Below are positions 36,564 through 45,069 of a DNA stretch of 64,000 nt, one piece after another. This stretch comes from JACPPO01 sp965262505 (GTDB lineage: Bacteria; Acidobacteriota; Vicinamibacteria; Vicinamibacterales; UBA2999): assembly GCA_965262505.1 (NCBI GenBank), contig CBDHFM010000030.1, forward strand, positions 4,774,001-4,838,000. The letters run 5' to 3'. The position numbers were made by a program, and so were the translations under genes. A model generated the notes under the pieces. That model was not told the DNA's origin and searched no databases. It saw nothing but the letters and a program-made list of their open reading frames with translations. How positions within the stretch are numbered: the first letter of the stretch is position 1; every line of letters starts with the position of its first letter.

Positions 36564-37019
36564 ATGGTCCCACTCCACACTAGATATGGCGACGCCGAAA
36601 CCTTGGTGTTCCCGGGGGCCATCACCCTGAAGATCCTGCTCTCCGGCAACGCGACCAATGGCTCCCAGGCCGTTTTCGAGGACATCGTCCAGCCAGGGGT
36701 AGGGCCGGGCCGACATATTCACCATGGGCAGGATGAGACGTTCTTCTTTCTCGAAGGCCGCTTCGACGTCGAGGTCGCCGGAGTCCTGCACCGCATGGAG
36801 CCGGGCGACATTGCTTTCGTGCCCCGGGGCACCGTGCATGCGTTCAAGAACGTAGGTGAGACCGAAGGTCGACTACGTTATGTCTTCTCCCCGGCCCTGA
36901 CGGTAGAAGAAATGTTTCGCGCGTTCTTCGCCGCACAGCAGGACGGCAACCTCACGGCGGAAGCTATGGCTGAGATCGCGCTGGAACACGGGCAGGAGTT
37001 CGTGGGTCCGCCTCTTTGA
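36564..37019 (+). CDS. Cupin-domain protein in a cassette-like position
   Basis: 151 residues, single cupin_2 domain: GPGRHIHHGQDETFFFLEGR supplies the first metal-binding motif (HxHxxxxE-like), and GDIAFVPRGTVHAFKNVGE the second (PxGxxHxxxN). It probably binds a metal; the substrate is unknown. It sits between a GTTRRRY box and an attC-like palindrome, the geometry of an integron gene cassette, with no promoter of its own seen. Confidence 0.82.
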   Translation: MVPLHTRYGDAETLVFPGAITLKILLSGNATNGSQAVFEDIVQPGVGPGRHIHHGQDETFFFLEGRFDVEVAGVLHRMEPGDIAFVPRGTVHAFKNVGETEGRLRYVFSPALTVEEMFRAFFAAQQDGNLTAEAMAEIALEHGQEFVGPPL

Positions 37020-37038
37020 TCACTCTGAGGCTGTCGCT

Positions 37039-37146
37039 GTCTAGCAAGCGATTGCTGCTGGCCGGGTGGGCCGTATTGGCGAGGTCGGGTAGCGCTTCAG
37101 GTTTGCGAGCGCGAGGCTCCGGCAGCAGAATCGCAGTCCGTTAGGC
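37039..37146 (+). other. attC-like site 1
   Basis: 108 bp starting at GTCTAGC (R''-like, one mismatch to RYYYAAC) and ending at GTTAGGC (perfect GTTRRRY). Inside, GCGATTGCTGCTGGCC on the left pairs with GGCAGCAGAATCGC on the right, leaving two unpaired left-arm bases, as the extrahelical bases of attC sites do. The DUF488 gene starts 14 bp after. Very similar to 43399-43497 over the R'' arm (18 of 20 bases). Confidence 0.65.
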
Positions 37147-37160
37147 AGCGGCACGACGCC

Positions 37161-37511
37161 ATGCCCATCTCGCTGAAACGTGTCTACGAGCCCCCGTCAC
37201 GATCGGATGGCTGCCGCATTCTTGTCGAACGGCTGTGGCCCCGCGGTCTCTCGAAGCAGGAGGCGAGGATTGACGTCTGGCCAAAGGAGGCTGCTCCCTC
37301 CACCGAACTTCGACGCTGGTTCAACCACGAGCCAGACAAATGGGCGGACTTCAAGCGCCGATACTTCAAGGAGCTGCGCGCTCGGCAGGAGACAGTGCAG
37401 CCCATCCTGGAGCGTGTCCGAGCTGGTCAGGTCACTTTTGTCTTTGCCTCACGAGAGTCGCGGTTCAATAACGCCGCCGCCCTCAAGGAGTATGTGGAAC
37501 GGAAGACCTGA
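37161..37511 (+). CDS. DUF488 (YeaO-like) protein in a cassette-like position
   Basis: 116 residues, the full length of the YeaO/DUF488 family: SLKRVYEPPSRSDGCRILVE, RLWPRGLSKQEARIDVW, LRRWFNHEPDKWADFKRRY and VTFVFASRESRFNNAAALKE. The family function is unknown. It starts 14 bp after attC-like site 1. No second attC was found behind it (37512-37776). Confidence 0.85.
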   Translation: MPISLKRVYEPPSRSDGCRILVERLWPRGLSKQEARIDVWPKEAAPSTELRRWFNHEPDKWADFKRRYFKELRARQETVQPILERVRAGQVTFVFASRESRFNNAAALKEYVERKT

Positions 37512-37682
37512 GTGAATCTACGGCATCGGTTCCCGCATTTCATGTGACGCGACTGCCGGGGGAGTGGGCGGGCACCTTGAGCCGGGCAGGAGAGGGTCAC
37601 TGGTGTGTCCTTCGGCGAGCGTAACTGTAGCCCCAGAGGCCTGCATGGCCGCCCCTCCGGGCCGTAAACATCGAGCCCTCCA
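37512..37682. other. No gene or attC seen
   Basis: The gap behind the DUF488 gene contains no recognisable coding frame and no paired RYYYAAC/GTTRRRY boxes. Confidence 0.4.
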
Positions 37683-37712
37683 TTGACGTAGTGATCACTG
37701 TCTGGGTATCCT
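37683..37712 (+). promoter_or_regulatory. Sigma-70-type promoter of the DUF5916 gene
   Basis: TTGACG (37683-37688), an 18-bp spacer and TATCCT (37707-37712), about 65 bp before the DUF5916 start codon. Confidence 0.5.
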
Positions 37713-37776
37713 AGCTAGGTCCTCTCGCCCGCGTGTCGGCGCGCGTGCGCCCCTGCACTGAGAGCGCCGATTATCT

Positions 37777-39984
37777 ATGTCAATGTCCCGTCCTTTGTCT
37801 TTCGCGGCGGTGATCTGCACGGCAGTACCGCTCGTGGCCGGGATCCAGGCATCGCCGGCCTGGGCGCAGCAGCCGGGCGCGGCTGAGCCGCGCGCCATAG
37901 GCTCTCGGCCGGTTGCAACTGCCGCCCGGGTCGCCGAAGCGCCGGTCGTTGACGGACTGCTCGACGATCGCGCCTGGCAGAACGCGCCGCGACTCTCCGG
38001 CTTTGTGCAGGCGGAGCCGTTTACAGGGCGGCTTGCCTCCCAGAGCACAGACGTGCGCATCGTGTATGACGATGACGCGCTGTACATCGCGGCGATGTTG
38101 TACGACGACGATCCTTCGCGGATCGTCACGACCGACACCCGACGGGATTCCAGCCTGAACGCGATGGACTCGTTCCAGATGATTCTGGACACGTACCATG
38201 ATCAGCAGAACGGCTTCGTATTCGGCACCAATGCTGCGGGGGTCCAGTACGACGCGCAGGTGCGCAATCAGGGGCGGGCCTCCGCGAGCTGGGACGGCAG
38301 TTGGGACGTCAGGACGCGCGTCACCGAGACGGGATGGTCGGCGGAGTTCCGGATACCCCTGCGCACGCTGCGCTACGGCCCGGCGCCGCAGACCTGGGGC
38401 GTGAACTTCTTCCGGAACATTCAGCGCACACGCGAGCGGACCTACTGGGCCCCGTTGGAGCTGGAGTACAACCTCGAACGTTTATCCTCGGCCGGCGAGC
38501 TGCGCGACCTCACTTTGCAGACTCCGCGAAATCTAAAAGTACTGCCGTACGTTGTCAGCTCAGCGAATCGCAATTTCACCCAGGGGGCGACGACCGGTTT
38601 CGACGGCGATGTCGGTTTCGACGCCAAGTTAGGCATCACGCCCAGCCTCAACCTGGATATGACCTACAACACCGACTTCGCCCAGGTAGAGGTCGACACG
38701 CAGCAGATCAATCTCACGCGGTTCAACCTGCGCTTTCCCGAGAAGCGGCCGTTCTTCCTGGAGAACTCAGGCCTCTTCCAGATCGGCAAGGGCAGGGAAC
38801 TGGATCTCTTTTTTAGCCGCCGGATCGGTATCAGCGATGACGGTGGCCTCGTGCCGATCAGAGGCGGCGGCCGCTTGAGCGGCAAGGTTGGCGCCGTCAA
38901 CGTCGGGGTCCTCAACATGCAAACCGGGGCCGTCGACGGCGGAACGGGCAACAACTACTCGGTGCTGCGGGCGAGTCGCGAGATACGGGGCCGGTCGGGG
39001 ATTGGTGCCATCTTCGTCAACCGGACGGGGACCGGACCCCTCGCCGCGTCCGACGACTGGAACCGGACCTGGGGCACGGACGGGCGGCTTGGCCTCGGCG
39101 AGCACTTCACGACGTCGGGCTTCGTGGCGCGAACGGAGACGCCGGGACGCTCGGGACGCGACTACGCGTACAACGTCGATACCGGTTGGGACGACGGGCA
39201 GCACGCGGCGCAGTTCGAATGGGGCGTGACCGGCGAGGATTTCAATCCCGAGGTGGGCTTCGTGCAACGGAACGGCGGCTACCGTCGCTACCGCGTGCGG
39301 CTCGAGGAGACGATGCGGCAGGAAAGGATCCGGGGCTGGGGCTTCCGTGAATTTCTTCCGCACATGAACTTCACGCGCTTCGACCATCTCGACGGCGGCC
39401 TGCTCAATGCCGAACTGCACGTGGACAATCATTGGGACTGGGAGAACGGCAACTTCGTCACTGTTGGGCTCAACGGCACGTGGGACGGCTTGCGCGTGCC
39501 GTTCGAGGTCTCTCCGGGCATCATCGTACCGGCGGGCGACCACGGAGGCCTGCGGGTGACGTTCCGGGCCAACAGCGACCGCAGGAAGTTCTTGTTCGGC
39601 CGCGTGCAGTGGGATGTCGGCCGTTTTCTGAACGGCGATCAGAGTAGCCCCTTGGTGCAGGTGATCCTTCGCGACAGCGGGCGGTTGTCGATCGACACGA
39701 CCTGGCGTCACCGTTCCATCACGCTCCCGCAGGGGGCGTTTCGCACGAATCTCGGGAACATGCGCGTGACGTACAACTTCACGCCGTCGGTCTTCGTCCA
39801 GAGCCTGCTTCAGTACAACGATCGGTCGGACCGGTGGTCGACGAACCTGCGGTTCCACTGGCTGGAAACCGCCGGGACCGGCTTGTTCGTGGTCTACAAC
39901 GACACGGAGAGCCTGGAGGGCCTGGGACCGATCAACCGCGTGTTCATCGTGAAATACGTGCGACAGTTCGACCTCCTGAATTAG
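37777..39984 (+). CDS. DUF5916 outer-membrane protein with CBM9-like domain
   Basis: 735 residues with a signal (LSFAAVICTAVPLVAGIQAS). Residues about 45-210 form a carbohydrate-binding-module-9-like domain (APVVDGLLDDRAWQNAPRLS, DALYIAAMLYDDDPSRIV). The rest is a DUF5916 beta-barrel (DMTYNTDFAQVEVDTQQINL, RFPEKRPFFLENSGLFQIG, FFSRRIGISDDGG). Probably an outer-membrane protein; the role is unknown, and similar proteins are numerous in Acidobacteriota. The C-terminus ends KYVRQFDLLN. Confidence 0.88.
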   Translation: MSMSRPLSFAAVICTAVPLVAGIQASPAWAQQPGAAEPRAIGSRPVATAARVAEAPVVDGLLDDRAWQNAPRLSGFVQAEPFTGRLASQSTDVRIVYDDDALYIAAMLYDDDPSRIVTTDTRRDSSLNAMDSFQMILDTYHDQQNGFVFGTNAAGVQYDAQVRNQGRASASWDGSWDVRTRVTETGWSAEFRIPLRTLRYGPAPQTWGVNFFRNIQRTRERTYWAPLELEYNLERLSSAGELRDLTLQTPRNLKVLPYVVSSANRNFTQGATTGFDGDVGFDAKLGITPSLNLDMTYNTDFAQVEVDTQQINLTRFNLRFPEKRPFFLENSGLFQIGKGRELDLFFSRRIGISDDGGLVPIRGGGRLSGKVGAVNVGVLNMQTGAVDGGTGNNYSVLRASREIRGRSGIGAIFVNRTGTGPLAASDDWNRTWGTDGRLGLGEHFTTSGFVARTETPGRSGRDYAYNVDTGWDDGQHAAQFEWGVTGEDFNPEVGFVQRNGGYRRYRVRLEETMRQERIRGWGFREFLPHMNFTRFDHLDGGLLNAELHVDNHWDWENGNFVTVGLNGTWDGLRVPFEVSPGIIVPAGDHGGLRVTFRANSDRRKFLFGRVQWDVGRFLNGDQSSPLVQVILRDSGRLSIDTTWRHRSITLPQGAFRTNLGNMRVTYNFTPSVFVQSLLQYNDRSDRWSTNLRFHWLETAGTGLFVVYNDTESLEGLGPINRVFIVKYVRQFDLLN

Positions 39985-40012
39985 GCTCGTTTCAGCCCTA
40001 TACTGGGCGTTC

Positions 40013-41695
40013 ATGCGTACCACGCTGTTACTCGCCGGTCTCGGCGCGCTCGTGATCGCGGCCGTCCTGGTTGCCCAGAATCGTCCCGGGTCGCCCCGGC
40101 CGGGCGTCGCGGCGTCAACCGCGGGGCCCGCGCTCGATGAGATTCGCGGCGACCAGATCGCCGCACACCTGCAATTTCTGGCCGACGACCTCCTCGAAGG
40201 GCGTGCCCCGTCCACCCGCGGCGGCGAACTGGCCGCGCACTACCTCGCCACTCAGCTGGCCGTGCTGGGGTATGAGCCGGCGGGGGAGAGCGGCACCTAC
40301 TTTCAGAACGTCCCCATTGTCGAGTCGGTGGTCGACACGTCCTTCACCCTGACAGCGGGGACGGGACCGCCCTTCCAGTACCTGGACGAGGTGGTGGGCT
40401 TCAGCGGCTTGCAGATGCCTCAGGTACGGACCGCGGGCGAAATCGTCTTCGTCGGCCACGGGATCGTCGCGCCGGAGTTCGACTGGAACGACTATGCGGG
40501 GATCGACATGGACGGCAAGATCGCCCTGGTCATGGTGAATGACCCGCCCGCGCCACCGGAGGAACCGCAGTTGTTCGGGGGAGACGCGCTGACGTACTAC
40601 GGCCGCTGGACCTACAAGCTCGAGGAGGCGGCGCGGCAGGGCGCGGCCGGCGCGATTCTGATCCACACGGACGAATCGGCCACCTATCCGTGGCAGGTGG
40701 TGGAATCGTCGTGGAGCGGCACGCAGTACTCCATTCCCGCCGTTCCCGGCGCGCCGGCGCTTGGCTTACAGGCGTGGGTAACCGACCAGACGGCACGTGA
40801 GATTGCACGCCGCGCCGGGACGGACCTTGACGGGCTGCGGCGGGCCGCGCTCGTTCGTGGCGCGAGGCCGGTTCCACTCGGTATCGAGGCGTCCGCGACT
40901 GTCGTCCAGACAGTCCGGCAACGGGTCTCGCCGAATGTGATCGGCGTTCTCAGAGGCTCGGACCCGGAGCAAGCCGTCTTGTACACCGCGCACTACGACC
41001 ATCTCGGCATGCGCGCTCCGCAGGCAGGCGATCCGGTCGACGCCGATCGGATCTATAACGGCGCGATAGACAATGCGTCCGGTCTGTCCGGGATGCTCGA
41101 GGTCGCCCAGGCTTTGTCGAGCGGGCGCGTGCGCCCAGCACGCTCCATCTACGTGCTCTTCACGACCGCCGAGGAATCCGGCCTGCTCGGCGCTGAGTAT
41201 TTCGCCGCGCACCCCGTGTTGCCCGCTGATGCCTGGGCCGCCAATATCAACATCGATTCGCTGAACATGGCGGGTCCGGCTCGCGACATCGTGCTCCTGG
41301 GCGCCGAACGTTCGACGCTGGGCGCGCTGGCGTCTCAGCTGGCGGCGGAGCGCGGGAGGGTGGTCGGGCCGGATCCCGAGCCGGGGCGGGGCTACTTTTT
41401 TCGCTCCGATCATTTTCCGCTGGCCAAGTTGGGGATACCGGCGCTCTCGCTCAGTGAGTCGGTCGATTTCGTAGGCGAGAATCCGGCGGCCGCGCGGGCG
41501 TTGAGCGAGGACTACATCGCCAGGCGGTACCACCAGCCTGCTGACGAGATTCAACCGTCGTGGGACTACGCGGGGGCGGTCGACGACATGCGGTTCCTCG
41601 CTGAGCTGGGGTGGCGCATCGCCAACGCAGATGAGATGCCCGCGTACCACGCGGGCGAGCAGTTCGCGCGCCCGCGGATGAATTCCACGAACTGA
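40013..41695 (+). CDS. Secreted M28 zinc aminopeptidase
   Basis: 560 residues with a signal anchor (LLLAGLGALVIAAVLVAQN). A PA-type insert (residues 140-260) precedes the M28 catalytic domain. Zinc ligands are visible: His/Asp in LYTAHYDHLGM, Asp in NGAIDNASGLSGML, Glu pair in TAEESGLLGAEYF, Asp in NIDSLNMAGP and His in FFRSDHFPLAKLGIP. It cleaves N-terminal residues of extracytoplasmic peptides. Follows the DUF5916 gene by 28 bp on the same strand. Confidence 0.92.
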   Translation: MRTTLLLAGLGALVIAAVLVAQNRPGSPRPGVAASTAGPALDEIRGDQIAAHLQFLADDLLEGRAPSTRGGELAAHYLATQLAVLGYEPAGESGTYFQNVPIVESVVDTSFTLTAGTGPPFQYLDEVVGFSGLQMPQVRTAGEIVFVGHGIVAPEFDWNDYAGIDMDGKIALVMVNDPPAPPEEPQLFGGDALTYYGRWTYKLEEAARQGAAGAILIHTDESATYPWQVVESSWSGTQYSIPAVPGAPALGLQAWVTDQTAREIARRAGTDLDGLRRAALVRGARPVPLGIEASATVVQTVRQRVSPNVIGVLRGSDPEQAVLYTAHYDHLGMRAPQAGDPVDADRIYNGAIDNASGLSGMLEVAQALSSGRVRPARSIYVLFTTAEESGLLGAEYFAAHPVLPADAWAANINIDSLNMAGPARDIVLLGAERSTLGALASQLAAERGRVVGPDPEPGRGYFFRSDHFPLAKLGIPALSLSESVDFVGENPAAARALSEDYIARRYHQPADEIQPSWDYAGAVDDMRFLAELGWRIANADEMPAYHAGEQFARPRMNSTN

Positions 41696-41725
41696 GCTCG
41701 TGCCGGCCGGACTGCCGTTGGGCGG

Positions 41726-42106
41726 CGCGGCCGTGTCGGCCACCCCCCTCCCGGCTCCGCACGCCGGAAACCTCGCTTCGCTCGTATCCTTGCGCTCCCG
41801 CCGCGAGTAGTGCCGATCCGAACGCGAGCCATCGCGGCATGCACCTGCATTGCTGATTCGTGCGTCACGGATCGCGCGAACCGAACTCGCGGCGAGGAAT
41901 CGCTCCGCTCGGTTTCAAGCACAGTCTCATCGGCGTGCTCCGCAGGTCGGCGGGTCGTCCGACACGCCCGCGCCGCACGCAACCGCGGACGGCCGGGGTC
42001 CACTGGTTCTGCTAGACTCGCCTGGCGTTGAGCGGTGTGCGACGATGCGAGCCCGCTTCTATCTGATCACGGTTACGGTCGTCCGAGTGTCGACAAGTAG
42101 TTGGAC
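41726..42106 (+). repeat. Leader repeat, copy 2
   Basis: Diverged copy of 36176-36535, beginning 30 bp after the M28 stop. Same landmarks in the same order, with TGCTAGACT at 42010-42018 and the final box GTTGGAC at 42100-42106 (a perfect GTTRRRY). The serine-hydrolase gene starts 46 bp later. Confidence 0.75.
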
Positions 42107-42152
42107 AGTGAATCAGAAATTGGCGGAGCCTAAGGATCAACGGGGAGACGTC

Positions 42153-43382
42153 ATGCGAGCTGCCTGTCTCGTTCTCTCAGCCACCCTCGCCGCCGGTTGC
42201 GGCTCTGAGACCGAGTCGACGCGCCTGAGTAATGACGAAGGTCGAGCTCTGGACGCGATCCTTCAGTCCGCCGTAGCTGAAGGAGACGTCCCCGGTGTCG
42301 TGGCTCTGGTCGTTGATGGTGACGGCGTGCTCTATCGAGGTGCTGCCGGCGTCATGGACGCGGACGGTGCAGAGGCCATGGACCCGGACGCGATCTTCCG
42401 GATCTTCTCGATGACGAAGCCCATCACCTCTCTGGGGATCATGATCCTGCAGGAAGAGGGCTTACTGTTGATTGATGATACGGCCTCAGACTACCTCCCC
42501 GAGCTCACAGATCGTGAAGTCTTGATAGCTGTCAACGAAAAAGACTCGTCGGTGAGCACTCGCCCGGCCTCTCGTCCTGTTACGATCAAAGATCTTCTCC
42601 GTCACACGTCGGGGTTTGCGTACACGTTCTCCAGTCCTGAACTCCTAGAGGTCGCAACAAGCACGACGATTCCGGCACGCGCCCACCCACTTCTCCACGA
42701 CCCCGGAGAGCGATGGACGTACGGGATGAGTACCGCGTTTCTGGGTTGGATCATTGAAGAGATTACAGGCCAATCTCTTCCCGAGTTCTTGGATTCTCGC
42801 ATCATCGGTCCGCTGGGGATGGAAGACACGTCTTTTGATCTCGCCCCGCAGAACCACGACCGGTTGGTCGCGACATACCGGCGTACCGACGACATCCTGG
42901 AGGGCGAACCTCGGCCGAACGAGTACCAGCCCTTAGTTCGCGGTGATATCGGCCTCCTGTCGACCGCAAGTGACTACGGCAGATTTACGCAGTTGATCCT
43001 CGGTGGTGGGGAACGGGGAGGGGTCAGGCTGGTGAGTGAAGCTTCGGTCGCCGAGATGGCGCGGAACCAACTTGAGGGCATCAAAGTCATCGAGCAGCCG
43101 TCGGCCCAACCCAACACCTCCAGGGCTTTCCCGCTGGGGGCCGGGAAGGACGGTTTCGGACTCGGATTCCAGGTCAGCGTTGGGGAGAGCGTTGGGGGGC
43201 GGCCCGCCGGCAGCCTTAGCTGGGCTGGCATCCAGAACACGCACTTCTGGATCGATCCGGCGAATGGGATCGCTGTTGTGCTCTTGTTACAATTGCTCCC
43301 GTTCTATGACGAAGAGGTTATCCACCTCATGACGAGTTTTGAGCGGACCCTTTATAGTGCTCTTTCTGGCGGTGGCGGATAG
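42153..43382 (+). CDS. Serine hydrolase of the beta-lactamase (class C-like) family, lipoprotein
   Basis: 409 residues from ATG 42153, with GGGGAGA upstream. A lipoprotein signal (ACLVLSATLAAGC) places it on a membrane. The SxxK motif is FSMTKPITSLG (nucleophile Ser), the Tyr motif is RWTYGMSTAFLGW, and HFWIDPANGIAVVLL is in the place of the third motif. Such proteins are often esterases or peptidases; resistance to beta-lactams is not implied. It lies between leader copy 2 and attC-like site 2, and its codon use looks less GC-rich than that of its neighbours, which fits a cassette. Confidence 0.87.
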   Translation: MRAACLVLSATLAAGCGSETESTRLSNDEGRALDAILQSAVAEGDVPGVVALVVDGDGVLYRGAAGVMDADGAEAMDPDAIFRIFSMTKPITSLGIMILQEEGLLLIDDTASDYLPELTDREVLIAVNEKDSSVSTRPASRPVTIKDLLRHTSGFAYTFSSPELLEVATSTTIPARAHPLLHDPGERWTYGMSTAFLGWIIEEITGQSLPEFLDSRIIGPLGMEDTSFDLAPQNHDRLVATYRRTDDILEGEPRPNEYQPLVRGDIGLLSTASDYGRFTQLILGGGERGGVRLVSEASVAEMARNQLEGIKVIEQPSAQPNTSRAFPLGAGKDGFGLGFQVSVGESVGGRPAGSLSWAGIQNTHFWIDPANGIAVVLLLQLLPFYDEEVIHLMTSFERTLYSALSGGGG

Positions 43383-43398
43383 GTCTTCGGCGTTCACT

Positions 43399-43497
43399 GT
43401 CTAACAAGCGATTGCTACTGACGCGGAAGACCTAGCGGGCAAGCGGTTAGCGCTTGATATCGGGCGGGCCGTGCAGAAGAATCGCGTGACGTTAGAA
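43399..43497 (+). other. attC-like site 2
   Basis: 99 bp from GTCTAAC (perfect R'' box) to GTTAGAA (R' box, last base off consensus). GCGATTGCTACTGAC pairs with GCAGAAGAATCGC, again leaving unpaired bases on the left arm. The arm sequence is nearly identical to site 1, and the centre also shares AGCGCTT. It starts 16 bp after the serine-hydrolase stop. Confidence 0.65.
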
Positions 43498-43499
43498 CC

Positions 43500-43639
43500 G
43501 GTTTCATGACCTCGTCGCGGGTGGCCGCGGACGGGGCCGCCCCATTCGCGCCGCAGGCGCCTCCCCGTGACGCGTGCCTTTGGCGCCGAGCACGAATGGG
43601 GCTGTCCGCGGTCAGGACCCGCCTGGAGGTCATGAAACC
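43500..43639. repeat. 140-bp imperfect palindrome between convergent genes
   Basis: GGTTTCATGACCTC (43500-43513) is the exact complement of GAGGTCATGAAACC (43626-43639). Pairing continues inward with gaps through CCGCGGAC, GCCCCATTCG and GGCGCC to a loop near 43562-43580. It begins 2 bp after attC-like site 2 and ends 13 bp before the cca stop. Either a MITE or a very large bidirectional terminator. Confidence 0.65.
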
Positions 43640-43652
43640 AACTCTAGCGAGC

Positions 43653-45026
43653 CTACGGCTTCAGGATGCCATTCGCCGCCGCGATTGCCTCTTCCACGCT
43701 GCGCACTTCACCATCGAGCTGTCGTTCGTAGACGACCTGGAGGATCTCGCCGACCTTCGGGCCGGGGGACAGCCCCAGCGCCAGCAGGTGCCGGCCCATG
43801 AGGAGTGGCGCGGGCGGGCGGTGCTCGACGCCGAGCGCGCGTGCGCGCGCGATGAACCAATCCATTGCGGTGCAGTCGAAATCGCCGGTGCGGCCCAGGC
43901 AGTCTGCGCGCGCGATTCGCGCGAGGAGTTCCAGGTCGACCTTCTGCGCCAATCGACAGAAGGCGCCGTCGCCCACCTGCGCCGCCTTGTAAAACATGCC
44001 GGGCTTGAGGTGATGCGCCACCAGCCCGACGACCTGCGTTCGGACGTCGAACCCGTCGATCGTGTGGACGTTCAGGCGATCGAGCAGGCTGAGCGTCGGC
44101 GCCACGCCGGCGTCTTCGTGGTTCAGTGAACGGATGCGGCCGTCTATGACTGCGGTGGTCGCCGGCTTCCCGAGGTCGTGGCACACCGAGCCCAGCATCA
44201 AAGCGATGAGCCTCGGCCGATCGAGGTCAGCGTTCAGGTCGCGCGCCTTGTCAATCACCAGCAACGTGTGCGTCCAGACGTCGCCCTCGGGATGCCACTC
44301 CGGCTCCTGCTCGCATCCGACGAGCGGCTTCAGCTCCGGCAGAAGCCGGTCCACGACGCCGAGGTCGAGCGACAGCGCGAACCCGACCGACGGTCGCAGC
44401 GCGGCGAGCAGCAGCTTTTCCAGCTCGCCCCAGATGCGCTCTGCGGGGAGATCGTCGAGCGTGGTGCGTCGGCAAAGCGCGGCGGTGTCCGCATCGAGCG
44501 CGAACTCGAATCGCGCCGCGAACTGGACCGCTCGGAGCACGCGAAGGCTGTCGTCGCCGAACGTCGTCAGGTCGACGGCACGAAGCACCCGGCGATCGAG
44601 GTCGGCGCGGCCATCGAAGGGATCCTCGCAGGTGTCGGTCAGCGGATCCCACGCGATCGCATTGACGGTGAAGTCGCGCCGCCGCGCCGCATCTTCGACC
44701 GTCATGGCCGGATCACCGACGACCTCGAACCCCTTGTGTCCGCGGCCGGTCTTTGATTCACGGCGGGGCAGGGCCACGTCGATGAGGTCCCCTTTCCCCT
44801 CCACGACGACTTTGTACACGGGGAAGCTCTGACCGACCGCTTCCACGCGGCCGAACGGCGCCAGCAGGGGTGCAAGGCGGTCCTGTGGAACGCCGAACAC
44901 CTCGAGGTCGATGTCTTTCGACGGGTGTCCCCTCAGGCGGTCGCGTACCCAGCCGCCCACGATGAGCGCGCGGCCACCGGCGGCGCGCGCCGCCAGCGCG
45001 ATCTCCCGGGCAAGGTCCAGTGACAT
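43653..45026 (-). CDS. cca: CCA-adding tRNA nucleotidyltransferase with HD domain
   Basis: 457 residues from ATG 45026. A class II nucleotidyltransferase head (ALIVGGWVRDRL and HPSKDIDLEVFG supply GG/R and DxD), the RRDFTVNAIAWDP motif, and the ERxxxEL-like AERIWGELEKLL are followed by an HD phosphohydrolase domain (CHDLGKPATTAV, LNHEDAGV). Adds or repairs the 3' CCA of tRNA. The longer upstream frame overlaps the divergent M20 gene and is rejected. Confidence 0.9.
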   Translation of the reverse strand: MSLDLAREIALAARAAGGRALIVGGWVRDRLRGHPSKDIDLEVFGVPQDRLAPLLAPFGRVEAVGQSFPVYKVVVEGKGDLIDVALPRRESKTGRGHKGFEVVGDPAMTVEDAARRRDFTVNAIAWDPLTDTCEDPFDGRADLDRRVLRAVDLTTFGDDSLRVLRAVQFAARFEFALDADTAALCRRTTLDDLPAERIWGELEKLLLAALRPSVGFALSLDLGVVDRLLPELKPLVGCEQEPEWHPEGDVWTHTLLVIDKARDLNADLDRPRLIALMLGSVCHDLGKPATTAVIDGRIRSLNHEDAGVAPTLSLLDRLNVHTIDGFDVRTQVVGLVAHHLKPGMFYKAAQVGDGAFCRLAQKVDLELLARIARADCLGRTGDFDCTAMDWFIARARALGVEHRPPAPLLMGRHLLALGLSPGPKVGEILQVVYERQLDGEVRSVEEAIAAANGILKP

Positions 45027-45069
45027 CCTGCAATGATTGTGCTTCGATCGGTGGTGCGATAGGAACAGC

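Noticed and set aside
37512..37776. A third attC behind the DUF488 gene
   Set aside because: No RYYYAAC/GTTRRRY pair with complementary arms could be found.
41850..42152. N-terminal extension of the serine hydrolase to 41850
   Set aside because: It covers the leader repeat, has no protein-like sequence, and lies before a clear lipoprotein signal with its own Shine-Dalgarno at 42153.
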